From Archangium violaceum Cb vi76 (GTDB taxonomy: Bacteria > Myxococcota > Myxococcia > Myxococcales > Myxococcaceae), in NCBI RefSeq assembly GCF_000733295.1, contig NZ_JPMI01000277.1, positions 92,699 through 156,698 on the forward strand: 64,000 nt of DNA, in the 5' to 3' direction. Position numbers and translations under genes: made by a program. The first letter of the stretch is position 1. Each line of letters starts with the position of its first letter. Below are positions 1 through 8,200 of this stretch, piece after piece. The notes under the pieces are model-generated. The model saw only the letters and a program-made list of their open reading frames with translations. It did not search any database and had not been told where the DNA came from.

Positions 1-228
1 GCCACGGCGCGCTGCCGTCCCTGGAGGGAGCTCGGACAGACCTGTTATGACCCGGATGGCACGAAGGAGCTGGCCATGTGCATGGGGAGCCGGTGCGCCT
101 TCGGTGCCTTCCTCCAGCTCGTCTGCCAGCAGTACGTCACCCCGGGAGGGAGCTGCCTGGCGGACGGAGACTGCGGCCCCACGGGTGCCTGCCGCAACAA
201 GGTCTGCGTCACCACGTGGTGCCGGTGA
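1..228 (+). CDS. C-terminal end of a cysteine-rich secreted protein (5' end outside window)
   Basis: Frame 1 is open from the first base and stops with TGA at 226-228. The 75 residues seen contain ten cysteines, spaced as in the disulphide-knotted, Dickkopf-like tails that are common in myxobacterial exported proteins (for example the CLADGDCGPTGACRNKVC stretch). Such proteins are usually lipoproteins or secreted proteins folded outside the cytoplasm. The start, signal peptide and any N-terminal domain lie to the left of the window, so function cannot be assigned. The convergent kinase gene ends 54 bases downstream. Confidence 0.7.
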   Translation, partial: ATARCRPWRELGQTCYDPDGTKELAMCMGSRCAFGAFLQLVCQQYVTPGGSCLADGDCGPTGACRNKVCVTTWCR

Positions 229-282
229 GCTGTAGACTCGAGCCTACAGGGGACGCCGGGCCCGTAGGCCGCGGCCAACACC

Positions 283-2496
283 CTACCCGGCGGCCAGCCG
301 CACCTGCTGACGGGGCTGGGAGACCTCGGCCGCCGCGGGCAGGGTGACGGTGATGAGAGTGCCCCGGCCCTCGCGGCTCTCCGCGCGCAGCGTGCCGCCC
401 AGGCTGGTGACGATGGCGTGGCTCACCGACAGCCCCAGCCCCGAGCTGCCGGGCACCGTGGCGACGAAGGGCTCGAAGATGCGGGAGAGCGCATCGGGCG
501 CCAGTCCCTTGCCCGTGTCCTGGACCTCCACCACCGCCTCGCCATCCTCGCTGGTGTAGGCGGCCACCCGCAGCACGTTGCGCGCGGCGTCCGCGGGGTT
601 CATCGACTGCACCGCGTTGAGCAGCAGGTTGAGGAAGAGCTGGGTGAGCCGGGCCTCGTCCGCGTCCACCGCGGGCAACTCGAAGAAGTCCCGCTCCAGC
701 CGGGCCCGCTGGCTCACCTGGCCGCGGATGAGCTTCAACGCGTTCTCCAGCACCGGCTGCAGCTCCACCCGCGCCTGGTGCTCCGGCGGCTTGCGAGAGA
801 GCGTCCGGAGATCCTGGACAATATGCTTGAGCCGCAGCGCCCCCTCGGACGTCTCGGACAGGGCCTCCATCACCTCGTCCAGCTCCTCGGATACCGCCGC
901 GCCCTGGCCGCGCAGCGACTCGCCCATGCGCTCCAGCTCCTCGCGCGCGTAGGAGAGGTTGGCCAGCATGAAGGCCAGCGGGTTGTTCATCTCGTGCCCC
1001 ACCGCCGCCGCCAACGAGCCCAGCGCCGAGAGCCGATCCGCCTGGAGGAGCCGCGTCTCCATCTGCTTGCGCAGCGTCACGTCCCGGGCGAACACCCGCA
1101 GGCCCGCGGGATCCGACAACTGCTCCACCGTCAGCTCCCAGTAGTGGCCCGCCAGCTGAACCAGGGGAGCGGGCTCGCCCGCGGGCGCACCCCGCCAGGA
1201 CCACTGCAGCGCCGCCTGCACCAGCGGGTGCCGCCCTCCCTGCACCACCATCTCCGGGAAGGCCCTGTGCGCGGCCGGGTTGGCGTAGCGCAGCTCGCCC
1301 TCCATGCTCAGCTCCAGCAACGGCTCCGGGTGCAGCAGCGGGAAGGAGGCCAGCCGGTACATGGGCTCCTCCAGCGCGCGCATCCCCGACACGTCGCGCA
1401 CCATCAACCCCAGGCGCTGCCGCGTCTCGCCAGGCACCGGCGCGCACGGGGTGACCTCCGCCGCGTACCAGCGCGTCTCGCCCTCCACCTCCAACCGGTA
1501 CTCCTGCCGTCCGTCCGCCCCGCCATGGCGCACCGCGCACATCAGCGACAGCAACGGCTCGGCCGCCTCAGCCCCCAACACCTCCGTCAGCGTGCGCCCC
1601 TCGGCGCCGCTCACGTCCCGGCCAAAGGCCCTGCCCGTGGGTGACCACAACCGGTGGCACCGATCCTCTCCGTCCAGCTCCGCCACCACGTACTCGGCGC
1701 TCCGGGACTTGCGCGGCACCGGGGCCTGCTCCCGCCCCTCCGACGGCAGGACGAAACCCTCCACCCGGAACGGCCCCATCAGCATCTCCAGGCCGGAGCC
1801 ATCCGTGTTCATCCGCGTGAGGACGGACACCAGCGAGGCGACGTCCGGCTCGGACAGGCGCCGGGTGAGGACGATGCCATCGGCCAGCGTGGGCGCGGTG
1901 AAGGCGAACGTCATCAGCCGGGGCTCATCCTCCGCCCCCACGTAGGTGGCCAGGGTGGCGCGCATGGCATGCTCGTCCGCGTGGTTGGAGTAGATGGCCG
2001 TCACGTCCGCCTCTCCGGTCAGCACCGCGTGGATCGCCTTGCGGTAGGTGCCCCAGAAGCGCTGCTGGGAGAAGAGCTCGTTCGTGCGCAGCCCCCGCGA
2101 CTCCAGGTAGCGCACCGGCAGCAGGTGCCCCCCGGTGGAGCGCGGCGCCACCCAGGCCACGCGCTTGCCCTGGAGCGTCTCCAGGGTGAGCGGCTCGTCC
2201 GCGCGGCACACCAGCGCCGAGTGGTAGTGGTAGCTCCCCGAGCGCACCGCGCGCAGCACCGCCCTCGCCCTCGGCGCGATGGCATCACACTGCTCGGCCG
2301 TGGCCCACGCCATGTCCACGTGGCCCGCCACCAGCTCCGCCTCCAGCGCCTCGTACGTGGGCGCTATCTCCACCATCACCGTCCGGCCCAGCCGCTCCGA
2401 CAACGCCCGCCCGAACAGCTCCACGCGGACGTGCTCCCTCACGTCACCCAGAGCCGGGTAGATCATGAAGCGGATGGGGGTGGTCGGCGTGGTCAC
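283..2496 (-). CDS. Hybrid sensor: PhnD-like binding domain, two PAS-like domains and histidine kinase
   Basis: A 737-residue soluble histidine kinase. Residues about 8-250 look like a phosphate/phosphonate periplasmic-binding (PhnD-type) domain. Two PAS-like segments follow, then a dimerisation/H-box with HEMNNP, an N-box (NLLLNAVQSM), a G1 box (DTGKGLAPD) and a G2 box (GSSGLGLS). It should autophosphorylate on the H-box histidine and pass phosphate to a receiver not encoded nearby. No signal peptide or membrane helix is visible, so the binding domain would sense a ligand in the cytoplasm. I chose the GTG at 2496 because a GGAGG Shine-Dalgarno lies 8 bases upstream; an upstream in-frame ATG at 2559 lacks this. 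The kinase call is sure; the ligand is unknown. Confidence 0.88.
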   Translation of the reverse strand: MTTPTTPIRFMIYPALGDVREHVRVELFGRALSERLGRTVMVEIAPTYEALEAELVAGHVDMAWATAEQCDAIAPRARAVLRAVRSGSYHYHSALVCRADEPLTLETLQGKRVAWVAPRSTGGHLLPVRYLESRGLRTNELFSQQRFWGTYRKAIHAVLTGEADVTAIYSNHADEHAMRATLATYVGAEDEPRLMTFAFTAPTLADGIVLTRRLSEPDVASLVSVLTRMNTDGSGLEMLMGPFRVEGFVLPSEGREQAPVPRKSRSAEYVVAELDGEDRCHRLWSPTGRAFGRDVSGAEGRTLTEVLGAEAAEPLLSLMCAVRHGGADGRQEYRLEVEGETRWYAAEVTPCAPVPGETRQRLGLMVRDVSGMRALEEPMYRLASFPLLHPEPLLELSMEGELRYANPAAHRAFPEMVVQGGRHPLVQAALQWSWRGAPAGEPAPLVQLAGHYWELTVEQLSDPAGLRVFARDVTLRKQMETRLLQADRLSALGSLAAAVGHEMNNPLAFMLANLSYAREELERMGESLRGQGAAVSEELDEVMEALSETSEGALRLKHIVQDLRTLSRKPPEHQARVELQPVLENALKLIRGQVSQRARLERDFFELPAVDADEARLTQLFLNLLLNAVQSMNPADAARNVLRVAAYTSEDGEAVVEVQDTGKGLAPDALSRIFEPFVATVPGSSGLGLSVSHAIVTSLGGTLRAESREGRGTLITVTLPAAAEVSQPRQQVRLAAG

Positions 2497-2579
2497 GTGC
2501 GCTGCCTCCTTGGATGCCCCCCGGGCCCGGGAGCGGCCCCTATCAACTCCGGCATCCATGGTGCACGATATTTTTAGCT

Positions 2580-2610
2580 CATTCCACAGAATTCCTGATT
2601 CACGGGAATG
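2580..2610. promoter_or_regulatory. Inverted repeat in the leader of the kinase gene (possible operator)
   Basis: CATTCC at 2580-2585 and GGAATG at 2605-2610 form a perfect 6-base inverted repeat with 19 bases between. The interior holds GAATTC, and an AT-rich stretch (TAAAAATAT on the minus strand) lies on the gene-proximal side. The region is the only AT-rich part of the gap between the kinase gene and the upstream AsnC-type gene. An operator or part of the kinase promoter is possible, but six-base arms can occur by chance. Confidence 0.3.
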
Positions 2611-2668
2611 GAGAGCTTGTCCGACACGGCGTGCTTCACCCGAAGTCCGGGTTCAGAAGGCCTTGAAG

Positions 2669-2908
2669 TCAGAAGGCCTTGAAGGTGGTGATGGTGTAGG
2701 TGTCCTTGACACCCGGCAGGGTCTGGATGCGCTCGGTGACGAAGCGGCCGATGTCCTGGTCCTTGTCGAGGTGGAACCTGGCCAGCAGATCGTAGCCCCC
2801 GGAGGTGGAGTAGACCTCGGAGGCCTCGTCGACCTGGTCGGCGATCATCGCCGCGGTCTTGTAGGTCTGCCCCAGCTCACACTTGATCATGACGAAGATG
2901 GTGTGCAC
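2669..2908 (-). CDS. Stand-alone Lrp/AsnC ligand-binding (RAM) domain protein
   Basis: A 79-residue protein that matches only the C-terminal ligand-sensing (RAM, alpha/beta sandwich) half of Lrp/AsnC regulators. It opens MHTIFVMIKCELGQTYK and contains the glycine-bearing turn STSGGYDLL expected in the domain. The helix-turn-helix half is absent, so it cannot bind DNA alone; stand-alone RAM proteins form oligomers that bind amino acids or related ligands. It lies 14 bases downstream of the desaturase gene on the same strand, so the two are probably co-transcribed. Its ligand cannot be told from sequence. Confidence 0.85.
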   Translation of the reverse strand: MHTIFVMIKCELGQTYKTAAMIADQVDEASEVYSTSGGYDLLARFHLDKDQDIGRFVTERIQTLPGVKDTYTITTFKAF

Positions 2909-2922
2909 GGGAAGTCACCCTA

Positions 2923-4059
2923 TCACGCGACTTCGGGGAGCGGGCCGGCAGCCGGAGCGGCGTCACGGCGGGAGAGCCGCCGCATGGAGGCCTTGCCCAC
3001 GACGATGTCCACCATCTTGCGCGCGCGCGTCCAGACGCTCTCCTGCACGTAGGGGATGCCGTGCTTCTCGCAGATCGCGCGCACCTTGGGCTGCATGCGC
3101 TGGTACTGGAGCATGGAGACGTCGGGGAAGATGTGGTGCTCGATCTGGTAGTTGAGCCAGAGGTGGAGGTAGTCGTTGAGATCTCCCCCGGTGCGGTAGT
3201 TGGCGCTGCCGATCACCTGCTGGAGGTAGCGCTCGCCCTTGTTCTCGGGCTTGGAGTCGAAGCGGTAGAGGTCCTCGCCGGTGTGGTTGGGCCCCACGAC
3301 GAGGAAGGTGTGCACGTTGGTGATGACCTCGGCCATGAGCGAGTTGCACAGGGCGCTGAAGCCGGCCCAGGCGCTCAGGGGCAGGAAGAGCGCGGGGAGG
3401 ACGGCGAAGTTCCAGAGGACGTAGGGGGCGTAGCCGCTGAGCAGCACCTCGCGCCACTCCTCGCGGGTGAGGGGCCCGTTGGGGCGGTGCTTGCGGCGGA
3501 GCGAGGCGAGCGTCTCGGGGGAGTAGTAGCTGGCGCGCCAGGTGATGGCGAGCAGGGCGAGCTGGAGGTAGCGCAGGGCGAGCGGGCGGTTGGGGTTGCG
3601 GAGGGAGCCCTCGGCGTTGCGCTCGAGGAGATCCGGATCCGCGTCCTCGCCGGTGTGCGAGTGGTGGAGGACGTTGTGCTCGTAGACCCAGGCCTCGGGG
3701 AGGATCCAATCGAGCCAGTCGAGGAAGCGGCGATTGCCCTTGGCGAAGCCCTTGCTGGTGCGCTCGACGGGGGCACCGGGGACGCGGTCGTAGCCGCGGT
3801 GACCCACGTGGTGCATGAGCAGCCAGCGGGTGGAGCGGCCGAGCCCCATGGCGGCGGCGCTCAGCGGGTTGGGCATCACCCAGCAGGTGGCCAGGCCGAG
3901 CACGGAGGCGGCGCGGCCCCAGTTCTCGATCTTCCGCAGGTGGGCGAGGTCCGCCTCGCTGACGGAGGCGTCGATCTCATCGCGCAAGGCGCGGATGTCG
4001 GCCAGGAAGGCCTCCACGTCGACGGTCGAGGGATCGAAGTCAGGGGTGGCGCGGGACAT
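2923..4059 (-). CDS. Membrane fatty acid desaturase
   Basis: A 378-residue integral-membrane di-iron desaturase/hydroxylase. The three histidine clusters are present: HHVGH near residue 85, HNVLHHSH near 133 and QIEHH near 315, with hydrophobic membrane segments between them. The QxxHH third box is typical of front-end-like acyl-lipid desaturases. It would insert a double bond into membrane acyl chains using oxygen and reduced ferredoxin or cytochrome b5; there is no fused electron-carrier domain. ATG at 4059 gives the normal length. It is transcribed away from the small lipoprotein gene at 4248, leaving a 188-base divergent control region. Confidence 0.9.
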   Translation of the reverse strand: MSRATPDFDPSTVDVEAFLADIRALRDEIDASVSEADLAHLRKIENWGRAASVLGLATCWVMPNPLSAAAMGLGRSTRWLLMHHVGHRGYDRVPGAPVERTSKGFAKGNRRFLDWLDWILPEAWVYEHNVLHHSHTGEDADPDLLERNAEGSLRNPNRPLALRYLQLALLAITWRASYYSPETLASLRRKHRPNGPLTREEWREVLLSGYAPYVLWNFAVLPALFLPLSAWAGFSALCNSLMAEVITNVHTFLVVGPNHTGEDLYRFDSKPENKGERYLQQVIGSANYRTGGDLNDYLHLWLNYQIEHHIFPDVSMLQYQRMQPKVRAICEKHGIPYVQESVWTRARKMVDIVVGKASMRRLSRRDAAPAAGPLPEVA

Positions 4060-4247
4060 GCGGGGGGACCTCGGGCGGGCGGAACGGAGATGGGGGGCGA
4101 AGGAGAGCGGGCCCGCCTGTGCGCGCTCGGGGGCCGCACGGTAGCCGCAGGGTGGTGGCTCGGGGAAGGGCCTCGCGCGGCCAGGATGGAAGCCGCCCAG
4201 AGCCGGAAGCCCAAGAAGGAGTTGAAGAAGTGAGGTACACCCGGGCC

Positions 4248-4451
4248 ATGTTCCGTATCACCCTCATGGGACTTCTCGGCATTCTTGCAGCGTGCAGCTT
4301 TACAGCCATTGGCCAGGCTGCGGATTGGCTGTGGCGCCATCAGAAAGAAATCATGGTCGGCGCCACCGTCGTTGCCGCGGGAACCGCTTTCGTTGTCATC
4401 TCCACCGGCGCGGGACTGATAGTCCTCGCCCCCCTGGTGCTGCTGTCATGA
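4248..4451 (+). CDS. Tiny lipoprotein with a C-terminal membrane segment
   Basis: A 67-residue protein beginning MFRITLMGLLGILAAC. A lipobox (LAAC, cysteine 16) follows a short hydrophobic signal, and a second strongly hydrophobic stretch fills residues about 35-66. Its stop overlaps the start of the next gene (ATGA at 4448-4451), which implies translational coupling. The longer frame that starts at 4119 is rejected because its extra residues are low-complexity R/G/E and overlap the divergent promoter region. No family is recognised. Coupling to a larger cytosolic partner recalls toxin/immunity or lipoprotein/partner pairs, but that is inference. Confidence 0.65.
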   Translation: MFRITLMGLLGILAACSFTAIGQAADWLWRHQKEIMVGATVVAAGTAFVVISTGAGLIVLAPLVLLS

Positions 4452-5191
4452 GCCTCGACATAGACGCGACTTGCGGCGTCCTCGAAAAGCTCCAGGAGAA
4501 ATTCGGCTCGCCATCAGATACGGAGTTGCTCAGGACGGCAGCACTCGCGCTCCATTTCATCTGGGGCAGCGGTCATCTCCACAATTTCGAGGACTATCTG
4601 GCGTGTTTCAGGCCAGGGGATTCCCATCCCCCGCCCTCCTCCTTCGATACACGCGAGCGGGCCGAGGCTTCGCTACAGCAACCGATGGATCCTCGAGTCG
4701 CACATCGCGTTGTCATCTCAGGCAGTCGATACGCTGTCGGTTACTCGCCCGAGCATGGAAGCCGATTCCTGGTCCGCATCCCCGAAAGAGCAGGGCTGGC
4801 CACAACCATTCATCCCCTGAGTGCGCTCATGAGTGAGGCCTTTGCGGTCCTCCGCCAGGCTCGTGCGCATGCTCACGCTCCCGAGGACAAGGAGTCGGTC
4901 GACATCGCCCTGCTCGCCATCCATTTCATCCTGGAGAGCAACCAGTCATCCCACTTCAAGAGTTTCCTCGAGAATTTTGATTCGGACACTCCCCGCCCCC
5001 CGCTCTGTACCTTCAGCTCCCGGAAGGAGGCCGATACCTGGTTGAACGCCCACCCCAGGCCTCCCCACGGCGCAGGAGTGGACATCGCTGGCCAGCACTA
5101 CTCCGTGGGCTACGCGCGCGACAGCGAGCTCCGGGTACTGGTGCGCAGACCAACGCTGGAAGAGCTGGGACTCGCCGAGGAAGACGAGTAA
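4448..5191 (+). CDS. Unknown protein with two tandem copies of one domain
   Basis: A 247-residue soluble protein translated from an ATG that overlaps the previous stop. It holds two related units of about 90 residues (roughly 22-113 and 135-235). Both contain an A-LA-HFI helix, a later F-x-S/T-R-x-E-A helix start, an I-x-G-x-x-Y-x-VGY strand pair and an LVR-x-P ending. This is clear internal duplication, with the units diverged to well under half identity. No signal peptide is seen. Base composition is somewhat less GC-rich than in neighbouring genes. I do not recognise the family; an immunity-like or binding role beside the tiny lipoprotein is only a guess. Confidence 0.7.
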   Translation: MSLDIDATCGVLEKLQEKFGSPSDTELLRTAALALHFIWGSGHLHNFEDYLACFRPGDSHPPPSSFDTRERAEASLQQPMDPRVAHRVVISGSRYAVGYSPEHGSRFLVRIPERAGLATTIHPLSALMSEAFAVLRQARAHAHAPEDKESVDIALLAIHFILESNQSSHFKSFLENFDSDTPRPPLCTFSSRKEADTWLNAHPRPPHGAGVDIAGQHYSVGYARDSELRVLVRRPTLEELGLAEEDE

Positions 5192-5224
5192 CGCGCCGTC
5201 GGGATCCAACCCGATGTCCGAGAG

Positions 5225-5260
5225 ACCCTCACCCCGTCCCTCTCCCGGAGGGCGAGGGGT
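5225..5260. repeat. REP-like palindrome, copy 1
   Basis: A palindromic element with arms ACCCTCACCCCGTCC and GGAGGGCGAGGGGT around a CTCTCCCGGAG centre. It lies between two convergent genes (end at 5191, end at 5299). The same element recurs at 10862, 18748, 29622, 53858 and 57032. A hairpin here could stop or stabilise both messages. Confidence 0.75.
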
Positions 5261-5298
5261 TGTTGGTCGGAGTGAGGGGACGGTGGACGCTGATTGCT

Positions 5299-8200
5299 TC
5301 AGGTCGTGGGGCGCTGCATCGCCTGGAGCAACTCCAGCGCCTCGGTGACGGCCTGCCAGACCTGCATGGCCTTGAGGCTCTCGTCGCCGCCCTGCAGCGT
5401 CCGCTTCGCCAGGCGCTCCAACGGGGCCAGCGCGTTCTCCACCAGCACGATCTGCCGGCCCAGGTCCGCGGGCAGTGGCGCCGAGGTCCGTTGCGGCGAG
5501 GGCACCGGCGCCCGCTCCGCCATGGACTTCACCGCCTGGGACATCTGCTCCATGTACCGTCCCAGATCCGCGGGCGGCGCGGCCACGGGCGCCGCCACCG
5601 GCTGGCGCTCCGCCATCGTCTTCACCGCCTGCGTCAGCTGCTCCATCACCGGGCCCATGTCCACCGTCTGGGCAGGCGCCGCCACCGCGCGCTCGGCCAG
5701 CGCCCGCAGCACCTTCGCCAGGTGCTGCAAGTACGGCGTCAGGTCCGGCCCCTGCACCACCGGCGCCGGCGTCTCCTTCTTCGCCAGCTCCAACAGCGCC
5801 TCGCGCAGCGACTCCAGCCTCGGCACCACCTCGGCCACCGGGCTCGGACCCGACGGTTGCCGTGCCACCTCGGCCGCCTTCACCACCGCGCCCGCCACCG
5901 AGCCGAGCTGCTCTTCGATCGCGCTCAGCTGACCCGTCACCCGGGCCACCGGATCGTCCTCCTTCCCGCCCATCCGCTTCACCCGCGCGAAGCCCTGCTT
6001 GATCTCCTCCCAGCGCTTCGCCTTCTCCGGCGTCAGCCGCCCACGCATCTCCTGCAACTTGAGCAGGTTCTGCTCGGCCGCCGTCGTGAGCGTCTGCGAC
6101 TCGCCCTGGTAGTGATCGTCGATGAGCCGCTCCAGCTCATCGTCCGTCATGGCCGCCACCACCTTCTCGGTGACCTTGCCCATGTTGCGGTAGCTGCCCT
6201 GCAACTTGAACGCGGGCTCCGTGCGGAAGCGCTCGTCCTGCGCCGCCGAGGCGATGTACTGCAGGTTCACCTTCAGCAGCACATCCTGCACGCGGAACAG
6301 CCGCTGGAACACCGCGACGATCTCCTGCAACTCCGCCGCCGCGTAGCCGTACGACAGCTCGCCCGTGGGCACCTCCTCGCCCTTCGCCATGCGGATGAGC
6401 TTGTGGATGTCCCCCGGCTCGCGCGTGGCCAGCGGCGCCAGCACGCTGTTCGACGTGAGCGCGTTCTCGATGTAGCTCAGCGCGAACAGGTCCTCCTTGC
6501 CATCAAGGATGTCGCCCAGGTTGTAGGTGTCGGCACGGTTGGCGAGCATGTCCGGAATCCGGAAGCGCTCACCCGTCTCGGTGTACGGGTTGCCGGCCAT
6601 CACCACGCAGAACTTCTTGCCGCGCAGGTCATACGTGCGCGTCTTGCCGTTCCACACGCCTTCAATCCGGCGCTGGCCGTCGCACAGCGAGATGAACTTC
6701 TGGAGCAGCTCGGGATCCGTGTGCTGGATGTCGTCGAGGTAGAGCATCACGTTGTTGCCCATCTCGAAGGACAGGTTGATGCGCTCCACCTCCTGGCGGG
6801 CCGTGGCGTTGGGAGCCTCGGACGGATCCAGCGACTTCACCGAATGACCCAGCGCCGGGCCGTTCACCTTCACGAAGGTGAGGCCGAGCCGGCTGGCCAC
6901 GTACTCCATCAACGTCGTCTTGCCATAGCCCGGTGGCGACATGAGCAGCAGCATGCCCATGCGATCCGTGCGCTTGTTCTCGCCCGCCGAGCCGAGCTGC
7001 TTGGCCAGGTTGGCGCCGATGAGCGGCAGGTACACCTCGTCGATGAGCTTGTTGCGCACGAAGGACGTCAGCACCTTCGGCGTGAACTCCTCCAGGCGCA
7101 GCCGGCGGCGCTCGCGGTCCAGCAGGTCGCGCAGCAGCGCGCGGTAGGCGTGGTAGGCCGGCACGCGCACCTGCCGGAAGTCACTCAGGCGGGTGAGGAA
7201 CTCATCCAGCCGCAGCGGCAGCTTCCGGTCCTGGATGCGGGGGTGCTGGCCCAGCATGCCCGGCACTTCGGTGGAGGTGAGTGCACCGGCCACCTCGCGG
7301 TCCACCTTGCGCTCGGTGAGCAGCACCACCGCGGCCTCCACCGCCACGTGGGCCGCCGCGCCCGGGCCGCCCTCGCGCCGCGCCAGGTACGCCTCCACCC
7401 ACGCGCGCACGGTGCGCAGCCGCTCGGGGAGGTTCTTCTCCAGGCCGCGCAGATCATCCTCGAAGGCCGAGCGCGTGCCCGCCCTGTCCAGCTGCGCCAG
7501 CAGCGCGTCCTTGAGCGCCACGGCCTCGCCGCTGGTGGTGAAGCGCGGCCGGTCTCCGGCCAGCTCCTCGACGAGGTAACGCCCGGCGAGCCGCGCCTCC
7601 GCGGGGCCACACGCCACGCCCGAGGCCGTCAGGAAGGCGCCGATCCGCTCGCCCGCCTCGGTACCGAGGGCCACCAATTCCGCCGACTCACCGAAGGCCG
7701 CGCGGAGCCGGTGCAGGCTGCGCGCGCGCCGGTGGATGAGGGCCTTCTCGTCGCCCTCGCCACCGAAGGCCCAGTACAGGGATGCCCAGGCGCGCGGCGT
7801 GGGCGCGAAGCGCAACAGCCCCGCTCCCGTGTGCATCGCCAGCAACTTCTCCAGGATGGCCGCCGCGTCCACGTCGTGGATGCCGCGCTCGTAGCCCTCG
7901 TCGTACTTGTCCGCCGAGTACGCGCGCACCTTCTCCAGCAGCCCACCCTGCTCCACCACCGCCTGGTGCAGCGAGGCCAGCGTCACGCTCCCCTTCCCCT
8001 CCTCCGCGTCCAGCAGCACCTGCGCCGCGAGGTACTCGGCGCGGTACACCTGGGGCGTCTCGGAGATGAGGTGCTGATCCCACAGCTCGCGGTACTTCTC
8101 CAGCTCCGGCTCCTCCAGCTTCTGGGCGTAGTCGGTGCCGGTGAGCTGCAGGTACAGCGCGCCGTCACGCGGCAGCAGCGTCAGGTCCAGCTGCTGCGTG

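Noticed and set aside
231..250. CTGTAG...CTACAG inverted repeat after the first gene as a terminator
   Set aside because: Only six paired bases and no T-tract on either strand.
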